The notes under the pieces are model-generated. The model was not told where the DNA came from. It saw only the letters and a program-made list of their open reading frames with translations, and did no database searches. From Paenibacillus algorifonticola (GTDB taxonomy: Bacteria > Bacillota > Bacilli > Paenibacillales > Paenibacillaceae), in contig NZ_LAQO01000011.1 of the NCBI RefSeq assembly GCF_000971975.1, forward strand, positions 62,001 to 126,000: 64,000 bases of DNA, written 5' to 3'. The position numbers and the translations under genes were made by a program. Shown one piece after another: positions 25,868 through 33,328 of the stretch; the stretch's first letter is position 1; every line of letters begins with the position of its first letter.

Positions 25868-25920
25868 ATACCGTTTGTTATTGGATTGTGATAGTCCAAT
25901 AACAAACGGTATTTTATTTT
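25868..25920 (+). terminator. Perfect 18-bp hairpin after the spo0A fragment
   Basis: 25868-25885 (ATACCGTTTGTTATTGGA) is the exact inverse of 25895-25912; TTTATTTTT follows. Its beginning resembles the spo0A terminator at 21806 (ATACC..TT.TT.ATTGG). Confidence 0.9.
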
Positions 25921-25959
25921 TCAAAAAATTTCTCGCTTGTAGTCGCACAATTAAACCAT

Positions 25960-25968
25960 TGTTATAAT
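25960..25968 (+). promoter_or_regulatory. Extended -10 promoter before the Imm33-like gene
   Basis: TGTTATAAT fits the extended -10 pattern TGnTATAAT. No good -35 is visible at the proper distance. Confidence 0.5.
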
Positions 25969-26022
25969 GGCATTATGGGCATACGGCTGCTAAATACTAC
26001 GAATGAATAAGGTGGAATATTC

Positions 26023-26640
26023 ATGACTTGGACGCTTGATAGCGTATATGATCGAAACAAAGAAGCGCCTTATACTTTTTATTTGCCTAGCCCTCCAATG
26101 TTAAAGCTGTTGCAGGTCGGGGATCTTGTAAAATTGATCTTTTTGTCCGATGAGGAGCACGAACAATTTATCGGCGAAAGAATGTGGGTTGAAATTGTGG
26201 AGCGTAATGAGGTCATCTTCAAGGGTTTGCTCAGAAATATACCTTCTTACATAACCGAACTAAGCTATGGACAAGAAATTCAATTTACTTATGAACATAT
26301 ATGCGATACGAAGCTGGAAGATCCAGAAGCGAGCAAATGGGATTATTATTTGGATACGAAAATCGTAATGACCCGAGATGTTCTAGAAAAAAGAAGCTTC
26401 AATCTCATGCTGAAAGATGAGCCGAATGAAGAGAATCATTTAGGGTGGATCTTTTTTAGTGGATATGAACCTGAAGGATACAACGGGGACCTCGATAACT
26501 ATCAAGTCGTATCACTTGGAGTGGCCCTTAATATCGACGATTCTTTTTTAGCATTCGTGGAAGATGAGCCTTTTTCCGCGTATGAACGAGATACCGAGAC
26601 GGGCAAGTTTAATAAAATGATTGATTATGATTGGGGATGA
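26023..26640 (+). CDS. DUF2314-like / DUF2185 (Imm33) protein
   Basis: 205 aa, ATG with AAGGTGG upstream. The N-terminal part (about 25-100) has VGDLVKLIFLSDEEHE and GERMWVEIVE, like DUF2314. The C-terminal part (about 135-200) has GWIFFSGYEPEGYNGDLDNY then QVVSLGVALNIDDSFLAFV and AYERDTETGKF, the pattern of DUF2185, also listed as immunity protein Imm33. Such proteins occur as immunity partners of polymorphic toxins and as lone genes; no toxin gene lies beside it here. The role stays open. Confidence 0.75.
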   Translation: MTWTLDSVYDRNKEAPYTFYLPSPPMLKLLQVGDLVKLIFLSDEEHEQFIGERMWVEIVERNEVIFKGLLRNIPSYITELSYGQEIQFTYEHICDTKLEDPEASKWDYYLDTKIVMTRDVLEKRSFNLMLKDEPNEENHLGWIFFSGYEPEGYNGDLDNYQVVSLGVALNIDDSFLAFVEDEPFSAYERDTETGKFNKMIDYDWG

Positions 26641-26751
26641 TTCACAAATTGTATAATTAATCATAGCTCCGATTACAAAAACAGCCCATGTGAGTTCGTA
26701 CAAAACGTAAGTTGCCATACAACAAACATATTATTCAATAGAACCCAGCAT

Positions 26752-26820
26752 GAGCTGCTCCCATCTCAGTTAAATCGAATTTGATTAACTAGAGAATCTG
26801 GGATGCTGCTTACCCAGCTC
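26752..26820. other. Large imperfect inverted repeat
   Basis: GAGCTG (26752) and CAGCTC (26815) close the ends; CAGTTAAATC and GATTAACT pair in the centre around GAATTT, with CCCA and TGGG between. It lies between convergent genes and may end transcription of either, though no clear T run is present. Confidence 0.45.
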
Positions 26821-26842
26821 TTTCAAGGTTAAGTTGTCGCAC

Positions 26843-27496
26843 TTAGCTTGATAATCCGTCTTTTTCATCAGTCAGAGCGCCGCGCTTCTCCATAAAATCA
26901 TGTAAGGCTAGATGAAAGCGATCAAACGGAAGTGATAAAAATTCGATTCTTTTTCTGATGCGGGCTTGTTTCCCAGGCTCATTATTATAATACATGAATT
27001 GATCTATGTTTTTATCCAGCTTCTCCCGCAAGGTTAAAATAAAACCGATAGCGATGTGGGTTTGAGCCAACTCCTGCAAATCAGCAGCAAGGGCCTCGCT
27101 TAAACTTCTCATGCTTGGAATTCTTAAGTTTTTCTGAATGAGAAATGTGTCGGGCGTGTAATCTTCACGGAAGTCCTGTCCAGGCACTTGCTCCCAAAAA
27201 TCGTTCCATTCCTGCAAATATCCCGTTTCATAAAGCACATATTTAATAAACCCACATAACCATGCGGTACAGCTGGTATTGCGAAGCTGGCATCCGACAC
27301 GATCTGAAAGATGGCGGCAGCCACTACAGCAGGAACCGCTATTTGAAATGCAAACCTTACAAATATGCTCTGACCCTATGGATTGCAAGGAGGCCATTCC
27401 TAGGTCAATGACCATTTTCCTGCTTATATTTTGCGGTGCTTCATCAAGGATTAGCGAATTTTTTCCTGATGGGTGATCGATCGTAAATCCTGGCAT
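26843..27496 (-). CDS. Cysteine-rich hypothetical protein
   Basis: 217 aa from ATG 27496 (AAAGG six bases upstream; an ATG at 27502 overlaps the ribosome site). I do not recognise its family by name. Eight Cys lie within 40 residues (CKVC, then CCSGC, GCQ, SCTAW, LCGF), a likely metal or iron-sulfur site like those in small zinc/iron-cluster proteins. The rest is helical and charged. It stands back to back with the ArsR gene, and a perfect inverted repeat at 27535 lies in the shared upstream region, so the two may be controlled together. Confidence 0.7.
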   Translation of the reverse strand: MPGFTIDHPSGKNSLILDEAPQNISRKMVIDLGMASLQSIGSEHICKVCISNSGSCCSGCRHLSDRVGCQLRNTSCTAWLCGFIKYVLYETGYLQEWNDFWEQVPGQDFREDYTPDTFLIQKNLRIPSMRSLSEALAADLQELAQTHIAIGFILTLREKLDKNIDQFMYYNNEPGKQARIRKRIEFLSLPFDRFHLALHDFMEKRGALTDEKDGLSS

Positions 27497-27534
27497 TCGC
27501 ATCCTTTCCTTTCTGCGTAATTATTTAAAATCAA

Positions 27535-27554
27535 ATATTCAAAAGTATGAATAT
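27535..27554. promoter_or_regulatory. Likely operator of the ArsR regulator
   Basis: ATATTCA and TGAATAT form a perfect 7-base inverted repeat around AAAGTA. Related half-sites (ATATTCAAAAGTT at 27640 before arsR, ATATTCAAATAATCA at 28133 before sulP) support a shared operator. The link to the ArsR protein is inferred. Confidence 0.6.
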
Positions 27555-27671
27555 AAGGAGTATTATACGCGCTATAAAAATAATCAACAAGCGTACAGAT
27601 CTTTTTCAATCATTTCTGGATATGTGCTATGATATTCATATATTCAAAAGTTTAATCATAAGGAGCAGTTT

Positions 27672-28001
27672 ATGAATCAGCACATTCAACAATTTAAAGC
27701 TGACTTTTTTAAAGCATTGGCTCATCCGATGCGGATTCGTATCCTTGAAGTGTTAAGCGAAGGGGAAAAGAACGTAAATGAGCTGCAAAGCATTTTAGGA
27801 TCGGAAGGTTCCGCGGTATCGCAGCAGTTGGCTGTTTTACGCAATAAAAACGTTGTCCATAGTGTAAAAGAAGGCACCTCCGTCATTTACTCCTTGCGTG
27901 ATCCATTGATTAAGGACTTATTGTCGGTAACGAAACAGATTTTTGACAATCATCTCGTCGATGCCATTTCCTTACTGGAAGATATTCGTAAAGAGCCATA
28001 A
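27672..28001 (+). CDS. ArsR/SmtB family transcriptional regulator
   Basis: 109 aa, ATG after AAGGAGCAG. Winged helix with FFKALAHPMRIRILEVLSEG, the recognition region SAVSQQLAVLRNKNVV and the wing EGTSVIYSLRD. The protein has no Cys, so it cannot use the classic thiolate metal site; the ligand may be a metal bound by His/Asp/Glu, or something else. It is followed by a terminator and then the SulP transporter, whose upstream region carries the same ATATTCA half-site; it probably represses that gene and possibly the divergent Cys-rich gene. Confidence 0.9.
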   Translation: MNQHIQQFKADFFKALAHPMRIRILEVLSEGEKNVNELQSILGSEGSAVSQQLAVLRNKNVVHSVKEGTSVIYSLRDPLIKDLLSVTKQIFDNHLVDAISLLEDIRKEP

Positions 28002-28004
28002 TAG

Positions 28005-28053
28005 AAAAAACAAGGGAATCCGTGAGCAAGACTTAGGAAAACCTTGTTTTTTT
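28005..28053 (+). terminator. Terminator after the ArsR gene
   Basis: AAAAAACAAGG and CCTTGTTTTTTT form the stem, with a T run. Confidence 0.8.
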
Positions 28054-28097
28054 GCTTTTTATAACGACTTATTCGAAAACTCGACTTATTTTTGTGT

Positions 28098-28153
28098 TTG
28101 ACATAGAGGAAGTACAGGAGTATCTTTTCTTTATATTCAAATAATCAAATATA
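28098..28153 (+). promoter_or_regulatory. Promoter and operator half-sites of the SulP gene
   Basis: TTGACA, 17 bases, TATCTT is a good sigma-A promoter. ATATTCAAATAATCA directly downstream matches the ATATTCA half-site near arsR, a position suited to repression. Confidence 0.7.
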
Positions 28154-29943
28154 TGAAGAAAAGAAGGTTATGGCAAATGAAGGGGAGAGGGAGATTTGAT
28201 GGATATCATTTATCTGCGTTTCGCAAGGATATGGTCTCGGGCCTCATTGTTGGTATTATCGCCATTCCACTGGGAATGGCGTTTGCTATTGCTTCAGGAG
28301 TCAGGCCTGAATATGGCATATATACGACCATTGTAGCGGGCATCCTCATCTCGACTTTTGGAGGTTCAAAATTTCAAATTGGGGGCCCAACGGGTGCTTT
28401 TATTCCTATTCTTTTCGCTATTGTCATGCAATATGGGTACGAAAATTTATTGATTGCCGGTTTCCTGGCCGGAATTATGCTTATTGTGATGGGCCTTTTT
28501 AAGCTGGGGTCGTTGATTACATTTATACCACGACCTGTGACAATTGGGTTTACCGCAGGGATTGCCGTGATCATCTTCAGTGGACAAATCGCTAACTTTT
28601 TGGGTTTGAATGGGGTCGAGAAGCATGAGGATTTTTTGTCCAATATGAAAGAACTTGGGTTTCATGCTTCAACTGTAAATAGCTACAGCCTGCTGACAGC
28701 CGGGATTTGTTTGGTGATCATCCTGCTGGCACCGAGATTTATGCCGAAGTTACCTGGGGCACTGCTGGGGATCGTTGTCTCGAGCGTCGTCGCAGCTTTA
28801 TTTTTTAACGGAGAGGTGGCGACTATAGGTTCTGCCTATGGAACGATTCCGAGCACACTGCCTGCTTTTCGTATTCCCGACATGACCTGGGAACGAATAG
28901 TGAATATGCTTCAACCAGCTTTTATTATTGCTATGCTGGGGGGGATTGAATCGCTGTTATCTGCTGTTGTTGCCGATGGCATGACGGGAAGTCGTCATAA
29001 TAGCAATCGCGAGCTTATCGGACAGGGAATTGCCAATATGATCACTCCGCTGTTTGGTGGAATACCGGCTACAGGAGCGATTGCACGCACAGCTACTAAT
29101 ATTAAAAGCGGAGCGGCCTCGCCGATTTCTGGTATCGTCCACGGCATCGTCGTCTTTCTGGTGCTTATACTATTTGCGCCCTATGCGTCCCATATCCCGC
29201 TTGCCAGCATGGCTCCTATCTTAATGGTAGTTGCGTGGAACATGAGTGAACGACACGCATTTATTCATGTTTTGAAAACGAAAACGAGTGATTCACTCTT
29301 GCTTGTAATAACTTTTATTCTAACTGTATTTACGAATCTAACAACGGCAGTAGAAGTTGGCTTATTGATGGCTTTCCTTTTATTTGTGAAACGTATGAGC
29401 CAATCATTAACGGTCGAGAAGGTGCTGCCTGACCCGAACCATAAACATGAAAAAGTCAGGGCAAATATGGTATACGAAGGACATGATTGTCCCCAAATCA
29501 GTATATATACGATTGACGGGCCTTTGTTTTTTGGGGCTGCGCATAAATTTGACTTGGAGATTATGGATACGGGTCAACAGAGAGCAAAAATTTTGCTGCT
29601 GCGTCTAGGGAAAGTGCCATTGATGGATACGACAGGAGAAGCTAATCTGACTGCTTTAGTAAAGGCATTCCAGAAACGAGGAGGAATGGTACTGCTGTCA
29701 GGAACCCAACCACAGCCGCTGCAGGTGTTGAAAAAAACAGGCCTACATGAGCGAATCGGTACTAATCACTTCTTTGCTCATACTGGTGAAGCAATCAGCT
29801 ATGCATTGATCCATCTGGATTCGAACAAATGCTTAGGCTGTAAGCATTTTGTATTCCGCGAATGTACCGCGCTATCCAATACAGAAACTCAATACGATAC
29901 AAGTCTTAGTTTAGAAAAAAATGGCAATAATAAATTCATTTAA
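28153..29943 (+). CDS. SulP family inorganic anion transporter
   Basis: 596 aa from the first ATG; the ATG at 28177 is a better start (AAGAAGG ten bases ahead) and would give 588 aa. SulP proteins carry sulfate, bicarbonate or similar anions across the membrane. About 10-12 membrane helices (residues 25-410) include GLIVGIIAIPLGMAFAIASG and GGPTGAFIPIL. A STAS domain follows (about 430-550: DGPLFFGAAHKFD, VPLMDTTGEANL). The C-terminus adds CLGCKHFVFREC, a Cys cluster not usual for the family. The anion cannot be told from sequence. Confidence 0.92.
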   Translation: MKKRRLWQMKGRGRFDGYHLSAFRKDMVSGLIVGIIAIPLGMAFAIASGVRPEYGIYTTIVAGILISTFGGSKFQIGGPTGAFIPILFAIVMQYGYENLLIAGFLAGIMLIVMGLFKLGSLITFIPRPVTIGFTAGIAVIIFSGQIANFLGLNGVEKHEDFLSNMKELGFHASTVNSYSLLTAGICLVIILLAPRFMPKLPGALLGIVVSSVVAALFFNGEVATIGSAYGTIPSTLPAFRIPDMTWERIVNMLQPAFIIAMLGGIESLLSAVVADGMTGSRHNSNRELIGQGIANMITPLFGGIPATGAIARTATNIKSGAASPISGIVHGIVVFLVLILFAPYASHIPLASMAPILMVVAWNMSERHAFIHVLKTKTSDSLLLVITFILTVFTNLTTAVEVGLLMAFLLFVKRMSQSLTVEKVLPDPNHKHEKVRANMVYEGHDCPQISIYTIDGPLFFGAAHKFDLEIMDTGQQRAKILLLRLGKVPLMDTTGEANLTALVKAFQKRGGMVLLSGTQPQPLQVLKKTGLHERIGTNHFFAHTGEAISYALIHLDSNKCLGCKHFVFRECTALSNTETQYDTSLSLEKNGNNKFI

Positions 29944-30003
29944 GAAATTAAATAACTAGAGCCCATTGTTACAGAAAGAGAAGGGTGGGGATGTCATATC
30001 ATA

Positions 30004-30047
30004 AAAAAACGCTCTTTTACTGGTTTCAGCGAACCAATAAAAGAGCG
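30004..30047 (-). terminator. Terminator of the FlxA-like gene (minus strand)
   Basis: CGCTCTTTTACTGG pairs with CCAATAAAAGAGCG; on the minus strand it is followed by TTTTTTT. It can also serve the SulP gene on the plus strand. Confidence 0.8.
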
Positions 30048-30089
30048 GGATTATGCATGAACCTCATGAACTTATAAGGCGGTCTATCG

Positions 30090-30896
30090 TTATACCCGAA
30101 TATCGATGGATTGCATTGCTGCGGATGACTGTACTTTCGCTTTCTGAGCAGAAACCTGGGGATCTTCCTCTGTTTGCCTGCTGTTGTGTTCTCTTACCTT
30201 GTCACTATTTGCTACTGAACCTGCGAGCCCTGTACCGCCAACGGACTTCGGGTCACTCTCTGAAGAGCTGTCATCCGTCGTATTCAAATCGTTAACAAGT
30301 TCATTCATTTTTTGATCCACCGCATGGATTTGCCGAGTGGTTTTGGTCATTATTTCACGTTTGAGCTTAAAGACGGTTTGCTCGGCATTTTCCAGCATAG
30401 CGGATTTTCCAGCGTCGTTATGGGGGTTTGATTCAATGACCATACGATCGAAACGGATGCCGCTTTCCATTGTGACGTTGGAGCCCTGCAATTTTTCCCG
30501 AACGCCGGCGAGCTTGCCGAGATGATCATAGGTCATGCTGTTTTTGACAGCCTGGTCCATATTTTTCTCAGGATTGTCCGAAGTGCTTTTTTTAGGCTGG
30601 TCGTCCTTTGAGGCGCCAATTTTGGTTTTTTCCTGAATTTCTTCTGAGTGAATCTGTGAAATTTGTGCGTCAATTTGGGAAATAGAAGCGGTTAACGCTT
30701 TTACGCGTTCCATTTTCAGCTTCGTGTCGAGCTTTTCATTTGTTTTGACGGATTGCATTTCTTCGTTTAATCTAGCTTTTTGCTTCATGAGCGCCTGAAT
30801 TTCTTTTTCGCGTGGCGAAGCGGATGTGGCGCCTTCCCTCGAAGAAGCAGCAGATTTTGAACGTGAAGCTGATGATGCAGACGATATAGCAGAAAT
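30090..30896 (-). CDS. FlxA-like coiled-coil protein with a probable ATT start
   Basis: From ATT 30896 the product is 268 aa. It begins ISAISSASSASRSKSAAS, a Ser/Ala-rich head, then EKEIQALMKQKARLNEEMQSV and VKALTASISQIDAQISQIHSEEI, the heptad pattern of FlxA-like proteins. The rest is polar, with a middle block YDHLGKLAGVREKLQGSNVT. No ATG, GTG or TTG occurs in frame between the upstream stop (near 30912) and the internal ATG 30788. An ideal ribosome site (AAGGGGGGG, six bases ahead) lies before ATT 30896. If only ATG 30788 is used, the product is 232 aa without the Ser-rich head. Function unknown. Confidence 0.7.
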   Translation of the reverse strand: MSAISSASSASRSKSAASSREGATSASPREKEIQALMKQKARLNEEMQSVKTNEKLDTKLKMERVKALTASISQIDAQISQIHSEEIQEKTKIGASKDDQPKKSTSDNPEKNMDQAVKNSMTYDHLGKLAGVREKLQGSNVTMESGIRFDRMVIESNPHNDAGKSAMLENAEQTVFKLKREIMTKTTRQIHAVDQKMNELVNDLNTTDDSSSESDPKSVGGTGLAGSVANSDKVREHNSRQTEEDPQVSAQKAKVQSSAAMQSIDIRV

Positions 30897-31077
30897 GGCA
30901 AGCCCCCCCTTTTATTCATTATGATGATTGCCTAATCGTTATATCGGAAATAATGGAAACGAAAATAATATATATTTCTGAAAAACGAAAAATTTTTATA
31001 GATTTTTACAATCTGGATACCCGCTTCGTTACAGCTTACATATTGTGGTGCGGGCGATAACTATAATCTTAGAAAAA

Positions 31078-31133
31078 AAAGCAAAAGCTCCCGCCGGAAC
31101 ATGATGAAATGTGGCGTTCTGGCAGGAGCTTGA
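31078..31133 (-). terminator. Terminator of the DUF2627 gene (minus strand)
   Basis: On the minus strand AAGCTCCTGCC pairs with GGCGGGAGCTT, followed by TTGCTTTTTTTT. Confidence 0.85.
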
Positions 31134-31165
31134 TGTAAAGCAGCGATATTCCAGCGTTTAAGTGA

Positions 31166-31459
31166 CTAAGCGGTTGGCTTTGGCGGCTTGGGACGCTTTG
31201 GACGGAAACGGGGAGCAACATAGTTGCGCTTGCGGTCGCGGAAAAAAGTCCAGCCGCCGATAAAGCCGACACCAACTGCAAACAGTAGCAGACCCAGCAG
31301 GAAGGGCAGCCATTCAAAGTTAGGTTGAATGTCATCATAGCCGAAGGAAACAAAATAGTTGTAGACAGCATTTTTCATTTTCAAAAATCCGATACAGGCA
31401 AGTATGCCCGGAATGACAAGCAGCAAAATAGCAATCAGCCTTGCTGTGACTAGCTTCAT
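31166..31459 (-). CDS. DUF2627 family membrane protein
   Basis: 97 aa, ATG with AAGGAGTTA upstream. Two membrane helices (residues about 5-24 and 50-70), a conserved-looking FGYDDIQPNFEWLPFLLGLLL block, and a basic, Pro-rich tail. B. subtilis YqzF is of this family and also lies near the branched-chain oxo-acid genes. Function unknown. Confidence 0.8.
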   Translation of the reverse strand: MKLVTARLIAILLLVIPGILACIGFLKMKNAVYNYFVSFGYDDIQPNFEWLPFLLGLLLFAVGVGFIGGWTFFRDRKRNYVAPRFRPKRPKPPKPTA

Positions 31460-31683
31460 AATTGAATAACTCCTTAATGATAGTGAGATGGGCTTGTGCT
31501 ATTATGATACCCTTTTCAGTGAAAAGTGTCTATTTCCGAAAAGTTTACGATGAAAACCGCCGCTAAAAAGGTTACAATAATAATGATGCAAACAAACGAC
31601 GCTCATAATATAGCGGACATGGTGACCAATCAAGTACATCATTTGATAGCATACATATGGAATACAGGTGGAGGTTAAAATAG

Positions 31684-33111
31684 ATGGCGATAGAAGTTGA
31701 TGTAGCTGTGCTGGGCGGCGGTCCGGGAGGTTATACGGCGGCAATCCGCGCGGCCCAGATGGGGAAAAGCGTAGCGATCGTCGAAGCGGACAACCTTGGC
31801 GGAACATGCCTGCATAAAGGTTGTATTCCTAGCAAATCGCTGCTTAGAAGCGCGGAAGTATACGCCACTTTGCTGGAGTCCGATGCCTATGGCATTGCAG
31901 TAGCTGAAGGGTCGATCTCGCTGCAATTTGATAAAGTGCAGAGCCGCAAGGAACAGACGGTGGAACAGCTTCATAAAGGGCTGCAATATTTAATGAAAAA
32001 ACATAACATTCAAATTATTAAAGGCAGAGGGCGTGTCATTGGGCCATCGATCTTCTCGCCTCGCAGCGGATCGCTCGCTGTTGAGCTCGCTGATGGAGAA
32101 ATGGAGCAGGTCGTTTCCAAAAACCTGATCATTGCAACAGGCTCTAGACCACGCTCTTTGCCTGGCTTAACGCCGGATAGCGAGTATATTCTTACAAGCG
32201 ATGACGCGCTTGCATTAGAAGAGCTTCCGGCTTCCATTCTGATCGTAGGCGGCGGCGTAATCGGCGTAGAATGGGCATCGATGATGCAGGACTTTGGCGT
32301 GCAGGTGACGCTTGTTGAAGCGGGGGCCCGGCTGCTGCCAGGCGAGGATTCCGAGGTGTCGGCTGAGCTTACGCGGTTGCTCAAGCGTCGCGGCGTTCGT
32401 GTATTGACAAGTGTGCAGTTGAACACGACTGAGCTAAGTGTAGGAAACGGGGAAGTTTCCATATCTGCTACGACTGCGGATGGCGATGTGCTGCTAAGTG
32501 CAAGCAAGCTGCTGCTGGCTGTAGGCCGTCAAGCAAATGTGGAAGGAATCGGGCTAGAAAATACCGATATTCGCACGAAGGACGGCTTTATTCAAATCAA
32601 TGAATTTGGCCAGACGAATGAGCCGCATATTTATGCGATCGGCGATTGCATCGGTGGAGTTCAGCTTGCGCATGCAGCAGCACATGAAGGAATTGCGGCG
32701 GTGGAGCATATTGGCGGCCAACGTCATGCAGCGATAGAGCCTCATCTTATAACCCGCTGTGTATACTCGCGTCCGGAAATTGCCTCCTACGGATTGACGG
32801 AGGATGGCGCGAGAACGAAAGGCCATGACATTAAGACGAGTAAAATTCCGTTTCAGGCCATTGCCAAAGCGCTCGTGCTTGGAGATGCGGACGGCTTCGT
32901 GAAAGTGATAGCCGACCGGGCGACAGGCGACATATTGGGCGTTCATATGATAGGCCCGCATGCGACCGATCTTATTTCGGAAGCTGCGCTTGCTGGATTT
33001 CTCAATGCAACGCCTTGGGAAGTCGGGCAATTGATTCATCCACATCCGACGCTGTCTGAAGCGCTGGGTGAGGCCATGCTTGCGATAGACGGAAAGGCGA
33101 CTGCGATGTAG
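31684..33111 (+). CDS. lpdV: Dihydrolipoyl dehydrogenase (E3) of the branched-chain oxo-acid complex
   Basis: 475 aa, ATG after GGTGGAGG. FAD-binding start VAVLGGGPGGYTAAIRAAQ (8-26); redox-active disulfide in GGTCLHKGCIPSK (Cys-42 and Cys-47); NAD site ILIVGGGVIGVEWASMM; and the C-terminal HPHPTLSE, with the catalytic His and Glu. It reoxidises dihydrolipoamide on E2. Placement before the E1/E2 genes points to the branched-chain 2-oxo acid dehydrogenase, though E3 can be shared. A terminator ends it, so the E1/E2 genes have their own transcription start. Confidence 0.95.
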   Translation: MAIEVDVAVLGGGPGGYTAAIRAAQMGKSVAIVEADNLGGTCLHKGCIPSKSLLRSAEVYATLLESDAYGIAVAEGSISLQFDKVQSRKEQTVEQLHKGLQYLMKKHNIQIIKGRGRVIGPSIFSPRSGSLAVELADGEMEQVVSKNLIIATGSRPRSLPGLTPDSEYILTSDDALALEELPASILIVGGGVIGVEWASMMQDFGVQVTLVEAGARLLPGEDSEVSAELTRLLKRRGVRVLTSVQLNTTELSVGNGEVSISATTADGDVLLSASKLLLAVGRQANVEGIGLENTDIRTKDGFIQINEFGQTNEPHIYAIGDCIGGVQLAHAAAHEGIAAVEHIGGQRHAAIEPHLITRCVYSRPEIASYGLTEDGARTKGHDIKTSKIPFQAIAKALVLGDADGFVKVIADRATGDILGVHMIGPHATDLISEAALAGFLNATPWEVGQLIHPHPTLSEALGEAMLAIDGKATAM

Positions 33112-33117
33112 CAGCTG

Positions 33118-33150
33118 CCCATGCTTGCTTAAAGCATGGGTTTTCTTTTT
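33118..33150 (+). terminator. Terminator after lpdV
   Basis: CCCATGCTT pairs with AAGCATGGG, followed by TTTTCTTTTT. Confidence 0.85.
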
Positions 33151-33164
33151 CCGTAAAAAGAGGT

Positions 33165-33170
33165 TATAAT
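33165..33170 (+). promoter_or_regulatory. Possible -10 of the bkdAA-bkdAB-bkdB promoter
   Basis: TATAAT is exact, but the -35 region overlaps the T run of the terminator and is poor. It lies upstream of the dispersed repeat, which would then be part of the leader. Confidence 0.35.
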
Positions 33171-33210
33171 GGGTAATATCAAGTATTAGTACCTGGTTTT
33201 AATTTTAGGC

Positions 33211-33310
33211 AGGCGTAAACGGCAGCCCTCGTACTTAGGCGGCAAAAGCTCGTTTCGCAGTGAAGTATAAGCCGAGTATAAGCGCGTAGCTTAAACACTC
33301 TTGCATTTTT
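33211..33310 (+). repeat. Dispersed intergenic repeat, copy 2 (forward)
   Basis: GCGTAAACGGC, then GGCGGCAAAAGCTCGTTTCGC, GTGAAGTATAAGCCGAGTAT, CTCTTGCATTTTTA. It matches 56126 and 47742 along its whole length. It ends four bases before the bkdAA ribosome site, so the folded RNA could touch translation. Confidence 0.8.
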
Positions 33311-33328
33311 AAAGGAGGCCGAATTCTC

